From Veillonella parvula (GTDB lineage Bacteria > Bacillota > Negativicutes > Veillonellales > Veillonellaceae): 13,231 nt of DNA. The first letter of the stretch is position 1. Every line of letters starts with the position of its first letter. The stretch is from the NCBI GenBank assembly GCA_947096075.1, contig CAMUQE010000045.1, positions 1-13,231 on the forward strand, in the 5' to 3' direction. Positions 6,610 to 13,231 of this stretch are shown piece after piece. Under the pieces are notes generated by a model. It was given only the letters and a program-made list of their open reading frames with translations, ran no database searches and was not told where the DNA came from. The translations under genes and the position numbers were made by a program.

Positions 6610-6618
6610 ATTATATCA
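6610..6618 (-). promoter_or_regulatory. Extended -10 promoter of rarD
   Basis: The minus strand reads TGATATAAT, an extended -10. The predicted start near 6603 leaves a leader of about 17 nt before the ATG at 6586, just enough to carry the GAGGAGG site. No convincing -35 is seen. Confidence 0.5.
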
Positions 6619-6815
6619 CTGTTTCTAGTCTGTGAGGGAATAATAGTATTTATATCCTATGAGATTTACTTGTGTTTATAGCTAATTAGAGGAGGCCATC
6701 GGTTGATGTTTTATAATAGGGATCTCTTGAATTCTTAATTTATGCGTTTTAGTTATTACATATGATTTTCAGTTATAACTTTGATTTTGGCACTTATGAT
6801 TAAATGTTATGTTCA
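6619..6815. other. Intergenic DNA without a recognised gene
   Basis: AT-rich spacer between the rarD promoter and the riboswitch promoter. The only item noticed is AGAGGAGG at 6687-6694 followed by TTG/ATG near 6702-6705, opening a reading frame of about ten codons (MFYNRDLLNS). That is too short to call a gene. Confidence 0.5.
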
Positions 6816-6845
6816 TTGACTTTGTGCATATTGTTACACTATATT
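6816..6845 (+). promoter_or_regulatory. Promoter of the riboswitch-mutAB-meaB unit
   Basis: TTGACT (6816-6821) and TATATT (6840-6845) each match the sigma-A consensus at 5 of 6 positions with an 18-bp spacer. Initiation near 6852 would start the transcript about 17 nt before riboswitch helix P1, as expected for a riboswitch leader. Confidence 0.6.
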
Positions 6846-6868
6846 GGACTTAGAACAACGAATATAGA

Positions 6869-7019
6869 GAATAGGTGTCGTAAGACTTAATAGAGAAATC
6901 GGTATAAGCCGATGCGGTCCCGCCACTGTAAGGATGAGCCTGCTTTCATATATGTCACTGGAGTAATCTGGGAAGGCGAAAGCGAGGTGATGATCCCGAG
7001 CCAGGAGAACTGCCTATTT
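6869..7019 (+). promoter_or_regulatory. Cobalamin riboswitch
   Basis: The conserved core GCGGTCCCGCCACTGTAAGG (6914-6933) and the B12 box AGCCAGGAGAACTGCC (6999-7014) are characteristic of the cobalamin aptamer. Helix P1 is closed by AATAGG (6870-6875) with CCTATT (7013-7018). A hairpin ATCGG-TATAAG-CCGAT (6898-6913) fits P5. It binds adenosylcobalamin or related forms and controls the transcript downstream. Two terminator-like hairpins lie between it and mutA, so control by transcription termination is likely. Most such riboswitches precede B12 synthesis or transport genes, or B12-independent isozymes; here the next gene is a B12-dependent enzyme. Confidence 0.93.
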
Positions 7020-7066
7020 GATAATCACCGTTATGTACCTACGAGCGATAGGAAGGGGATTGGGGT

Positions 7067-7087
7067 ATGCTGTCTACAGTATTTTTT
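7067..7087 (+). terminator. Weak terminator-like hairpin in the leader
   Basis: ATGCTG (7067-7072) pairs with CAGTAT (7077-7082), including one G-U pair, with a TCTA loop and T5 next to it (7083-7087). The stem is short. It may be a first termination or pause site, or part of an alternative fold of the expression platform. Confidence 0.35.
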
Positions 7088-7112
7088 AGTGTACCTTTCA
7101 ATAAGAAACCTT

Positions 7113-7140
7113 ACGTGTCACTTTAGGTGGCACGTTTTTT
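7113..7140 (+). terminator. Riboswitch expression-platform terminator
   Basis: ACGTGTCAC (7113-7121) pairs with GTGGCACGT (7127-7135), 9 bp with one G-U, loop TTTAG, then T6 (7135-7140). It lies about 95 nt after the B12 box and 180 nt before mutA, in the position of a regulated intrinsic terminator. The competing antiterminator is not obvious: AGTG at 7088-7091 can pair with CACT at 7119-7122, which would open the lower stem. Confidence 0.8.
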
Positions 7141-7321
7141 ATTGCCCTTAGAGTGGATGTTGAGTATATGCGTCAAGTTTTATAGACATTAAACCGATGG
7201 ACACATTTTGAGGTTGATGTGGTCCAATAAGATAAAGCTCGAGTGATTCATATATCTAACAATTCGCAGGTACGGTGCGCTGTTTCTCGGTATGGTTTCG
7301 AGTTGAAAAGGAGGCACATAT
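7141..7321 (+). promoter_or_regulatory. mutA leader after the terminator, with a possible second promoter
   Basis: No gene is seen in these 181 nt. TTGAGG (7208-7213) and GATAAA (7231-7236) lie exactly 17 bp apart and could be a weak promoter that bypasses the riboswitch; each matches the consensus at only 4 of 6 positions. The stretch ends in AAAGGAGG (7307-7314), the strong ribosome binding site of mutA. Confidence 0.3.
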
Positions 7322-9484
7322 ATGTCTGACAAAAAGACTTCAAAGGATGCTGAACGTGATTTATTAGCACCTGTATCCTTTGATGAGTTTAAGAAACCTA
7401 CGTATGAACAATGGCAGGCCGAGGTTGAAAAAGCGTTAAAAGGTGGCGACTTCCATAAGAAGATGTTCACTAAAACCTATGAGGGAATTACGTTACAACC
7501 AATTTACACGCCTGCATTGCATGGAGAAAAAATTCCAAAGGGTGTATATCCTGGAGCAGGTGAGTTCCTACGTGGCACAAAGGCAAGTGGTTATATTAAA
7601 GACTCTTGGGGCGTATCCCAATATGTAGACGAATCCTTTCCTAAGGATGCTAACCATGCAAGTTTATACGAAATTGTGAAAGGTGGCACCATTCACAATA
7701 TTCGCCTTGATGAAGCAACACGCCATGATCAAGATGTGCAAGTAGGCGCAGCTGTTGGTATCGGCGGTACATCTCTGTCTACTATGGATGATTGTAGCCA
7801 ATTGATTGAACGTTTTAATTTAAAGGAAAATCCTTTATACATTGAAACAGGTGCTTCTGCAGCTATCTTGCTCGGTATGCTAGCCGCTACGGTGAAAGGC
7901 TCTAAAAAACAGACCTCTGACTTGAAAGGTCTCGTTGGCGCAGACCCTATTGGTGTTTGGGCTAAAGATGGTACATTGCATATGTCTTTAGATACAGCCT
8001 TTGATGAAATGGCACATACTGTTGTATGGGCTAAAGAACAAGCTCCAGAGCTTAAAACTGTACTTGTATCTGGCGATGTATACGCTAATGGTGGCGCTAA
8101 TGATGTGCAAGAGGTTGCCTATGCATTGGCAACAGCAGTTTGCTATGTGCGTCAATTAGCACAACGGAACATCGATATTCATACTGTTGCTAAAAGCATG
8201 ATGTTTACATTCTCCTTGGGGGCAAACTTCTTCATGGAAATTGCTAAACTACGTGCATTGCGCGTGCTTTGGGCACGCATTATGGAGGCCTTTGGTGCAG
8301 AAGAAGCTGACCGTGCTGTTCATGTACACGGCAGAACATCGGCTTTCACAAAGACCGTATACGATCCGTATGTAAATCTGTTGCGTAACACGACACAGGC
8401 ATTCTCCGGCGTTGTAGGCGGTTTGAATAGCCTTGAAGTGTCTCCATTTGACCAACCAATTCGCAAAGCTGACGACTTCTCTCGCCGTATTGCCCGTAAC
8501 ATCCAAGTTATGTTGCAAACTGAATTCGAGTTGCGTCAACCTGTGGACCCTGTAGGCGGTTCCTGGTATGTGGAAACATTGGCAGCCGAATTATGTGAAA
8601 AAATTTGGGCTGAGTTCCAAACTATTGAGGCTAAAGGTGGTATCGTAGCAGCTTTGAAAGAAGGCTATCCACAAGCTCAAGTTAAAGCAGTTCTTGACGA
8701 ACGCTTCAAAAACCTTGCATTCCGCAGAGATGTGGCTGTAGGTAATAACATGTATGCGAACATGACTGAAGAATTGCTTGATCCAAAACCAGAAAATCAA
8801 GAAACATTGCGTCAAAAACGGGTTGCTCAAATCGAGGAGTACTTGGCAAGTGCGGAGCCAGATGCGGTTGTGAAAGCACAGGCTACCCTAGAAGCAGGTA
8901 CTACAGAGCCAGGCGCTTTGATTGGTCTTATTGAACTCGGTGCATTACAAAAATTAACAATACGTCAAATCCGGAAGGCTTTAGATGCTGGTGATATTGC
9001 TTCCGAAACCATTGAATCCATTGCAGCTCATCGCTGGACTGAACAGTTTGAAGCACTTCGCATGCGCACTGAGAATTATAAACAACGTACGAAAGATAAT
9101 GTGAAGGTATTCTTGGCCAATATGGGCCCAATCCCTCAACATAAACCTCGGGCGGACTTCTCCACAGGCTTCTTCGAAGTAGGTGCTTTTGAAGTTATCA
9201 AAAATGATGGTCATGAAACAACGGCTGATGCTGCGAAAGCTGCTCGTGAAAGTGGTGCTGATGTTGTCGTTATCTGTTCTACAGATGATACATATCCAGA
9301 ATTGGTACCACCACTTGCTAAGGAATTGAAAGAAACTATGCCGAATGTAACGGTTATTTTAGCAGGGGCACCTCCTAAGGACTTAGAACCTGTGTACCGT
9401 GAAGCTGGCGTGGACGACTTCATTTCTGTTCGTGCAAATTGTTACGAAATCTTGAATAAGTTACAAGATAAGAAAGGGATGTGA
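7322..9484 (+). CDS. mutA: Methylmalonyl-CoA mutase small subunit
   Basis: This is the 720-residue beta (small) subunit of the adenosylcobalamin-dependent mutase that interconverts (R)-methylmalonyl-CoA and succinyl-CoA in the propionate pathway. Residues about 55-560 form the mutase TIM-barrel-like domain (for example PGAGEFLRGTKASGY near 77-91 and the DPVGGSWYVE motif). Residues about 590-720 form a B12-binding-type Rossmann domain (ADVVVICSTDDTYPELVPPL). That domain lacks the D-x-H-x-x-G cobalamin ligand motif, which is normal for this subunit: it pairs with MutB but does not bind cofactor. The ATG follows AAAGGAGG with a 7-nt spacer. The mutB ATG begins 4 nt after the stop. Its leader carries the cobalamin riboswitch. 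The gene looks intact. Confidence 0.92.
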   Translation: MSDKKTSKDAERDLLAPVSFDEFKKPTYEQWQAEVEKALKGGDFHKKMFTKTYEGITLQPIYTPALHGEKIPKGVYPGAGEFLRGTKASGYIKDSWGVSQYVDESFPKDANHASLYEIVKGGTIHNIRLDEATRHDQDVQVGAAVGIGGTSLSTMDDCSQLIERFNLKENPLYIETGASAAILLGMLAATVKGSKKQTSDLKGLVGADPIGVWAKDGTLHMSLDTAFDEMAHTVVWAKEQAPELKTVLVSGDVYANGGANDVQEVAYALATAVCYVRQLAQRNIDIHTVAKSMMFTFSLGANFFMEIAKLRALRVLWARIMEAFGAEEADRAVHVHGRTSAFTKTVYDPYVNLLRNTTQAFSGVVGGLNSLEVSPFDQPIRKADDFSRRIARNIQVMLQTEFELRQPVDPVGGSWYVETLAAELCEKIWAEFQTIEAKGGIVAALKEGYPQAQVKAVLDERFKNLAFRRDVAVGNNMYANMTEELLDPKPENQETLRQKRVAQIEEYLASAEPDAVVKAQATLEAGTTEPGALIGLIELGALQKLTIRQIRKALDAGDIASETIESIAAHRWTEQFEALRMRTENYKQRTKDNVKVFLANMGPIPQHKPRADFSTGFFEVGAFEVIKNDGHETTADAAKAARESGADVVVICSTDDTYPELVPPLAKELKETMPNVTVILAGAPPKDLEPVYREAGVDDFISVRANCYEILNKLQDKKGM

Positions 9485-9488
9485 GCTC

Positions 9489-11678
9489 ATGTTTAAAAAT
9501 CCAGACTTCTCCTCTCTTGGCTTGGAATCTCAGACAGCAACATCTCGCGATGCATGGCTTGCTGAACTTCAAAAAGAAACAGGAAAAAGCTTTGAAGAGT
9601 TATACAATACGACGATGGAACAGATTCAGGTGAAACCGCTCTATACGGAGATGGATTATGAAGGAATGACACACCTTAACTACATGGCCGGTGTGCCTCC
9701 GTATTTGCGCGGACCTTATTCCACAATGTATGTAACGCGTCCTTGGACAGTACGTCAGTACGCTGGTTTCTCCACAGCGGAAGAATCCAATGCGTTCTAT
9801 CGTCGTAACTTGGCAGCGGGCCAAAAGGGTTTGTCTATCGCCTTTGACCTTGCTACTCACCGTGGTTATGACTCCGATCATCCTCGTGTAGTAGGTGACG
9901 TTGGTAAAGCGGGTGTTGCGGTAGACTCCATCCTCGACATGGAAATTTTATTCTCCGGTATCCCCCTTGATCAAATGTCTGTATCCATGACCATGAATGG
10001 CGCCGTATTGCCAGTAATGGCGTTCTACATCTTGGCTGGTGAAGAACAAGGTGTAGATAAAAAGGTTATGGCTGGTACAATCCAAAATGATATCTTGAAA
10101 GAGTTCATGGTACGTAATACTTATATTTATCCTCCAGCTACGTCCATGCGCATTATCGGCGATATCTTTGCGTATACATCCCAGTACATGCCTAAGTTCA
10201 ATAGTATCTCCATTTCCGGCTACCATATGCAAGAAGCGGGCGCTACTGCGGATATCGAATTAGGTTACACATTGGCCGATGGTCTCGAATATATCCGTAC
10301 CGGTGTTAATGCGGGCCTTCACGTTGACCAGTTCGCACCACGCTTGTCCTTCTTCTGGGCAATCGGTAAAAACTACTTCATGGAAGTGGCAAAAATGCGT
10401 GCAGCTCGTATGTTGTGGGCTAAGATTATCAATAGTTTCGGCTCTGAAAATCCTAAATCCATGGCACTTCGTACACATAGCCAAACATCTGGTTGGTCTC
10501 TTACAGAACAAGATCCATTCAACAACGTGGCTCGTACATGTATGGAAGCGATGGGCGCGGCTTTGGGCCATACGCAATCTCTACATACGAATGCGCTTGA
10601 CGAAGCCATTGCGTTGCCTACGGACTTTTCCGCACGTATTGCGCGTAATACTCAGCTTTATATCCAAGATGAAACTAAGGTATGTAAGGTTATCGACCCA
10701 TGGGGCGGTTCCTACTATGTAGAAGCGTTGACAGATGAATTGATTCGTCGCGCTTGGGGTCATATTCAAGAAATCGAATCTCTTGGCGGTATGGCGAAAG
10801 CTATCGATACAGGGCTTCCTAAGATGCGTATCGAAGAAGCTGCTGCACGTCGCCAAGCTCGTATCGACTCCGGTCGTGAAGCGATTATTGGTATCAACAA
10901 ATATCGTCTAGATAAAGAAGACCCATTGGATATCCTCGATGTAGATAACACGGCTGTACGGGAAGCGCAAATTCGTCGTCTCGAACAATTGCGTGCTAAC
11001 CGGGATGAAGAAAAGGTTCAATCCTGTCTTGAAGCGATTACAAAGGCTACAGAATCGGGCGAAGGCAACTTGCTTGCTCTTGCGCTTGAAGCGGCTCGTG
11101 CCCGTGCATCCTTGGGTGAAATTTCCTTTGCTGTTGAAAAGGTATGCGGTCGTCATAAAGCGGTTATTCGCTCTATTTCCGGTGTATACTCCAGTGAATT
11201 TGAAGATGACGATGTAATCAAAGAAGTACGTCAAATGGCGGATAACTTTGAAGAACTCGAAGGTCGTCGTCCTCGTATCATGATTGCGAAGATGGGCCAA
11301 GACGGTCATGACCGTGGTGCCAAAGTTATCGCTACGTCCTTCGCGGACATGGGCTTTGACGTGGATATCGGACCTTTGTTCCAAACTCCAGAAGAAACAG
11401 CACAAGATGCGGTGGATAATGACGTTCATATTGTCGGATTTAGTTCTCTTGCGGCGGGGCATAAGACATTATTGCCTCAACTTGTAGAGGAACTCAACAA
11501 GCGGGACCGTGGAGATATTTTAGTTGCCATCGGCGGCGTAATCCCTGCTCAGGACTATGAATTCCTACGCGAACATGGCGCAGTGGCTATCTTTGGCCCT
11601 GGTACAGTTTTGCCAGTAGCGGCGAAAAAATTACTAGAAACATTGACTAGTCACGTTCAAGACGAGTCTCATGACTGA
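9489..11678 (+). CDS. mutB: Methylmalonyl-CoA mutase large subunit, catalytic
   Basis: This is the 729-residue catalytic (alpha) subunit. The substrate-binding barrel covers about 50-560, with RPWTVRQYAGFS (84-95; Y91 corresponds to Y89 of the Propionibacterium enzyme) and SGYHMQEAGA (243-252; Y245-H246 correspond to its Y243-H244). The C-terminal cobalamin domain (about 595-725) has K601-M-G-Q-D605-G-H607-D608-R-G610, in which H607 is the lower axial cobalt ligand. It also has the GFSSLAAGH (650-658) and IGGVIP (681-686) loops of the nucleotide-tail pocket. Together with MutA it makes the cytoplasmic heterodimer. A weak AAAGGGA-type site precedes the ATG, inside the end of mutA, so translation is probably coupled. 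Its last 8 nt overlap the start of meaB. All key residues are present. Confidence 0.96.
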   Translation: MFKNPDFSSLGLESQTATSRDAWLAELQKETGKSFEELYNTTMEQIQVKPLYTEMDYEGMTHLNYMAGVPPYLRGPYSTMYVTRPWTVRQYAGFSTAEESNAFYRRNLAAGQKGLSIAFDLATHRGYDSDHPRVVGDVGKAGVAVDSILDMEILFSGIPLDQMSVSMTMNGAVLPVMAFYILAGEEQGVDKKVMAGTIQNDILKEFMVRNTYIYPPATSMRIIGDIFAYTSQYMPKFNSISISGYHMQEAGATADIELGYTLADGLEYIRTGVNAGLHVDQFAPRLSFFWAIGKNYFMEVAKMRAARMLWAKIINSFGSENPKSMALRTHSQTSGWSLTEQDPFNNVARTCMEAMGAALGHTQSLHTNALDEAIALPTDFSARIARNTQLYIQDETKVCKVIDPWGGSYYVEALTDELIRRAWGHIQEIESLGGMAKAIDTGLPKMRIEEAAARRQARIDSGREAIIGINKYRLDKEDPLDILDVDNTAVREAQIRRLEQLRANRDEEKVQSCLEAITKATESGEGNLLALALEAARARASLGEISFAVEKVCGRHKAVIRSISGVYSSEFEDDDVIKEVRQMADNFEELEGRRPRIMIAKMGQDGHDRGAKVIATSFADMGFDVDIGPLFQTPEETAQDAVDNDVHIVGFSSLAAGHKTLLPQLVEELNKRDRGDILVAIGGVIPAQDYEFLREHGAVAIFGPGTVLPVAAKKLLETLTSHVQDESHD

Positions 11679-12924
11679 TAACAAACGGTCTACTCCGGAT
11701 GAATTGCGCAATACACAGGACGCAACTTTCACCACTGGTGAAGGCAAGGCCCCTGAATTAGGTGTAAAAAACGCAAGCACAGAGGGTAGTACCTATCGTC
11801 CCGACTGGGTGCCAGAAGAAGCGAAGAAAGATGACACTTATGCGTGTCACGTAATGAAAGGCGTCAAAGAAATGCATGACGGCCTCTTATCTAGCTCTGC
11901 TCATCTGGCTCCAGCGGTACGTCCCGTACAGCGGCGAAAGAAATTAACTGTCGCTGATTATGTACGCGGTATCGAGCAGGGGGACCGCGTTATACTTTCA
12001 CGGGCCATCACATTAGTAGAAAGTAATAATAAGGACCATTTCAAACTAGCTCAACAAGTGTTGCAAGCCGTATTGCCTCGTACGGGCAAGGCATTGCGCA
12101 TCGGTATTACTGGTGTGCCTGGGGCCGGTAAAAGTACGTTTATTGAAGCCTTTGGTAACATGCTCATTGAAGCGGGTTACAAGGTTGCCGTATTGGCTGT
12201 AGACCCTACGAGCCAAGTCACAAAAGGCAGTATTTTGGGTGATAAAACGCGGATGGAAACGTTGACGAAACATCCTGAGGCTTATATTCGTCCATCGCCG
12301 GCTGGTGGTACGCTAGGCGGTGTGGCTCGTAAAAGTAGAGAAACTATGCTACTTTGCGAGGCTGCTGGGTACGATATCATTCTCGTTGAAACCGTTGGGG
12401 TTGGGCAAAGCGAAGTTACTGTGCGCTCCATGGTAGACTTCTTTATGCTCATCGTTTTGACGGGGGCAGGCGATGAATTGCAAGGCATTAAAAAAGGTGT
12501 TATGGAACTTGCTGATGCTATTGTGGTCAACAAGGCTGATGGGGATAATCTCAAACGAGCTCTCATTGCTCGTAGCGACTACGACCGTATGTTGCATTAT
12601 ATCCGTCCGGCTACGGAAAAATGGAAGACTCAAGCCTACACATGTTCAGCTGTCACAAAGGATGGCCTCGATGAATTGTGGGATGTTATCCAAGAGTTCA
12701 CTGAACAAGGCAAAGAAAATGGGGTCTTCTTAAAACGCCGTCAAGAACAATCCCTCCGTTGGGTACGCGATATGATTGACGAACACTTGCACAACCTATT
12801 CTTTAACAATGTAGTCATTCAAGGTCGTATGGGCGAAGTCGAAAATGCTGTCTTAGACGGTGAAATGAGCGAATCTCAAGCCGTTGAAGAATTAATTGGT
12901 GTGTTCGATAAGTCTTTGCAATAA
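11671..12924 (+). CDS. meaB: MeaB/ArgK-family GTPase, mutase chaperone, with N-terminal extension
   Basis: This G3E-type GTPase protects methylmalonyl-CoA mutase and gates adenosylcobalamin loading. Walker A is G148-VPGAGK-S155-T156, the G3-like motif is E240-TVGVGQ, the base-recognition motif is N287-K-A-D290, and a further conserved stretch is RPSPAGGTLGGVAR (207-220). Homology to ordinary MeaB (about 310-340 residues) starts only near residue 92 (LTVADYVRGIEQGD). The first 90 residues are an extra hydrophilic, probably disordered segment, except for a region near 41-72 (RPDWVPEE, then YACHVMKGVKEMHDGL) that looks helical. The ATG at 11671 overlaps the mutB stop by 8 nt in another frame, so translation is coupled. 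No other clear start was found nearer the GTPase domain. The C-terminus (about 355-417) fits the MeaB dimerisation helices. Confidence 0.93.
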   Translation: MTDNKRSTPDELRNTQDATFTTGEGKAPELGVKNASTEGSTYRPDWVPEEAKKDDTYACHVMKGVKEMHDGLLSSSAHLAPAVRPVQRRKKLTVADYVRGIEQGDRVILSRAITLVESNNKDHFKLAQQVLQAVLPRTGKALRIGITGVPGAGKSTFIEAFGNMLIEAGYKVAVLAVDPTSQVTKGSILGDKTRMETLTKHPEAYIRPSPAGGTLGGVARKSRETMLLCEAAGYDIILVETVGVGQSEVTVRSMVDFFMLIVLTGAGDELQGIKKGVMELADAIVVNKADGDNLKRALIARSDYDRMLHYIRPATEKWKTQAYTCSAVTKDGLDELWDVIQEFTEQGKENGVFLKRRQEQSLRWVRDMIDEHLHNLFFNNVVIQGRMGEVENAVLDGEMSESQAVEELIGVFDKSLQ

Positions 12925-12932
12925 GTAGATCG

Positions 12933-12989
12933 GTAAATACATATTGTATTGTTAAATATGTATTGTATTGCTAAATACATATTAGATAA
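12933..12989. repeat. Three tandem 19-bp repeats with internal palindromes
   Basis: Three consecutive 19-bp units follow the meaB stop: GTAAATACATATTGTATTG (12933-12951), TTAAATATGTATTGTATTG (12952-12970) and a diverged CTAAATACATATTAGATAA (12971-12989). AATACATATT in units one and three is the exact reverse complement of AATATGTATT in unit two (12955-12964), so the middle unit can form a 10-bp hairpin with either neighbour. They could be iterated protein-binding sites, a mutually exclusive RNA switch, or slippage products in AT-rich DNA. Confidence 0.7.
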
Positions 12990-13006
12990 GCCGGCATAAC
13001 TTATCT
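12984..13006. other. 7-bp hairpin without T-run
   Basis: AGATAAG (12984-12990) and CTTATCT (13000-13006) are perfect inverted repeats around a 9-nt loop starting CCGGC. No T-run follows, so it is not a standard terminator. It overlaps the last 19-bp repeat unit. Confidence 0.45.
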
Positions 13007-13020
13007 TAATACGAACTCTG

Positions 13021-13123
13021 TTAGCAATCGTATGTATTTCGATACAATTAAAGATGTATTTGTAAAAGGCATAGTATCAAAACCGCTGTTGGTGAAACAA
13101 GTAGTAAGACACTGTGCCTTTTT
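13021..13123 (+). ncRNA. Candidate short RNA ending in a large-loop terminator
   Basis: TTAGCA (13021-13026) and TACAAT (13043-13048), 16 bp apart, form a plausible promoter starting near 13055. AAAAGGCATAGT (13064-13075) pairs over 12 bp, with one wobble, with ACTGTGCCTTTT (13111-13122), next to T5 (13119-13123). A 35-nt loop lies between. The same left arm, GGCATAG, can instead pair perfectly with CTATGCC just downstream (13124-13130). It may be simply the terminator of the mutAB-meaB operon, or a roughly 70-nt RNA or leader. No known RNA family is recognised. Confidence 0.35.
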
Positions 13124-13130
13124 CTATGCC

Positions 13131-13231
13131 GATGAAAGCGTATTCATGAAATAAATTTCATATATTTATACTTAATACTTTCATATATATCATATATATT
13201 CTTATTTGATCCCCATTCTGGTCTCTCTTCC
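13131..13231. other. AT-rich end of window, nothing recognised
   Basis: The last hundred bases are rich in TATA and CATATAT runs and hold no reading frame or RNA structure that I can support. They may be the upstream region of a gene beyond the window. Confidence 0.5.

Noticed and set aside
6705..6734. 10-codon ORF after AGAGGAGG upstream of the riboswitch
   Set aside because: Upstream of the proposed riboswitch promoter, very short, with no link to any following gene.
6912..7151. 79-codon plus-strand ORF in the riboswitch region
   Set aside because: It runs through the conserved aptamer core, B12 box and terminator; the sequence is explained by the RNA and the peptide resembles nothing.
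9206..9214. D-G-H at MutA residues 629-631, resembling the start of the cobalamin motif D-x-H-x-x-G
   Set aside because: The glycine is missing, and alignment with MutB places this segment one strand later than the cobalt-ligand loop, so it is coincidental.
10908..11462. 184-codon minus-strand ORF inside mutB
   Set aside because: It is antisense to the conserved cobalamin domain and has no coding signs of its own.
12933..13130. CRISPR-like array downstream of meaB
   Set aside because: The 19-bp units are directly adjacent with no spacers, only three in number and diverged; no cas genes are present.

Overview
The window looks like chromosome of a low-GC, propionate-forming member of the Negativicutes, most likely Veillonella. 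This is inferred from gene content: a split methylmalonyl-CoA mutase with its MeaB chaperone, a large flavin/Fe-S 2-hydroxyacid dehydrogenase of the kind expected in a lactate fermenter, and Gram-positive-like AGGAGG ribosome binding sites beside lipoprotein genes. Species and strain cannot be read from the sequence.

Layout. 1-274: leader with a long 21/22 inverted repeat and a promoter. 275-3097: fused FAD- and Fe-S-binding dehydrogenase (YdiJ/GlcD-GlcF/D-lactate dehydrogenase type), then a terminator. 3216-3451: a compact, unlisted locus that has every part of a type I toxin-antitoxin module of the Fst/par (PepA1) family: a 35-residue membrane toxin on the minus strand (TTG start), a convergent antisense RNA of about 69 nt on the plus strand, a shared bidirectional terminator, direct repeats that would let the RNA pair across the toxin start codon, and a 5'-terminal hairpin hiding the toxin Shine-Dalgarno. 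This is the main discovery of the window. 3498-4351: a TPR lipoprotein and a small membrane protein. 4361-4627 (minus): remnant of a HicB antitoxin without HicA. 4714-5613: DUF3829-like lipoprotein. 5690-6586 (minus): RarD/EamA transporter, convergent with it and separated by a 17-bp-stem bidirectional terminator.

6816-12924: a cobalamin-responsive unit. A strong promoter precedes a cobalamin riboswitch, then intrinsic terminators, then mutA-mutB-meaB, packed with a 4-nt gap and an 8-nt overlap. MutA and MutB form the adenosylcobalamin-dependent mutase that interconverts succinyl-CoA and (R)-methylmalonyl-CoA; MeaB is its GTPase chaperone. A B12 riboswitch in front of a B12-using enzyme, rather than a B12 synthesis or uptake gene, is unusual, and the direction of control is open. 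A weak promoter candidate between the terminator and mutA could allow riboswitch-independent expression.

12925-13231: AT-rich intergenic DNA with three 19-bp repeats, a small hairpin, and a terminator-like structure that may end a short RNA. No protein-coding gene is seen there. Metabolically, the dehydrogenase would feed pyruvate and electrons into fermentation and the mutase would work in the succinate-propionate branch; this link is inferred, not shown by the sequence.
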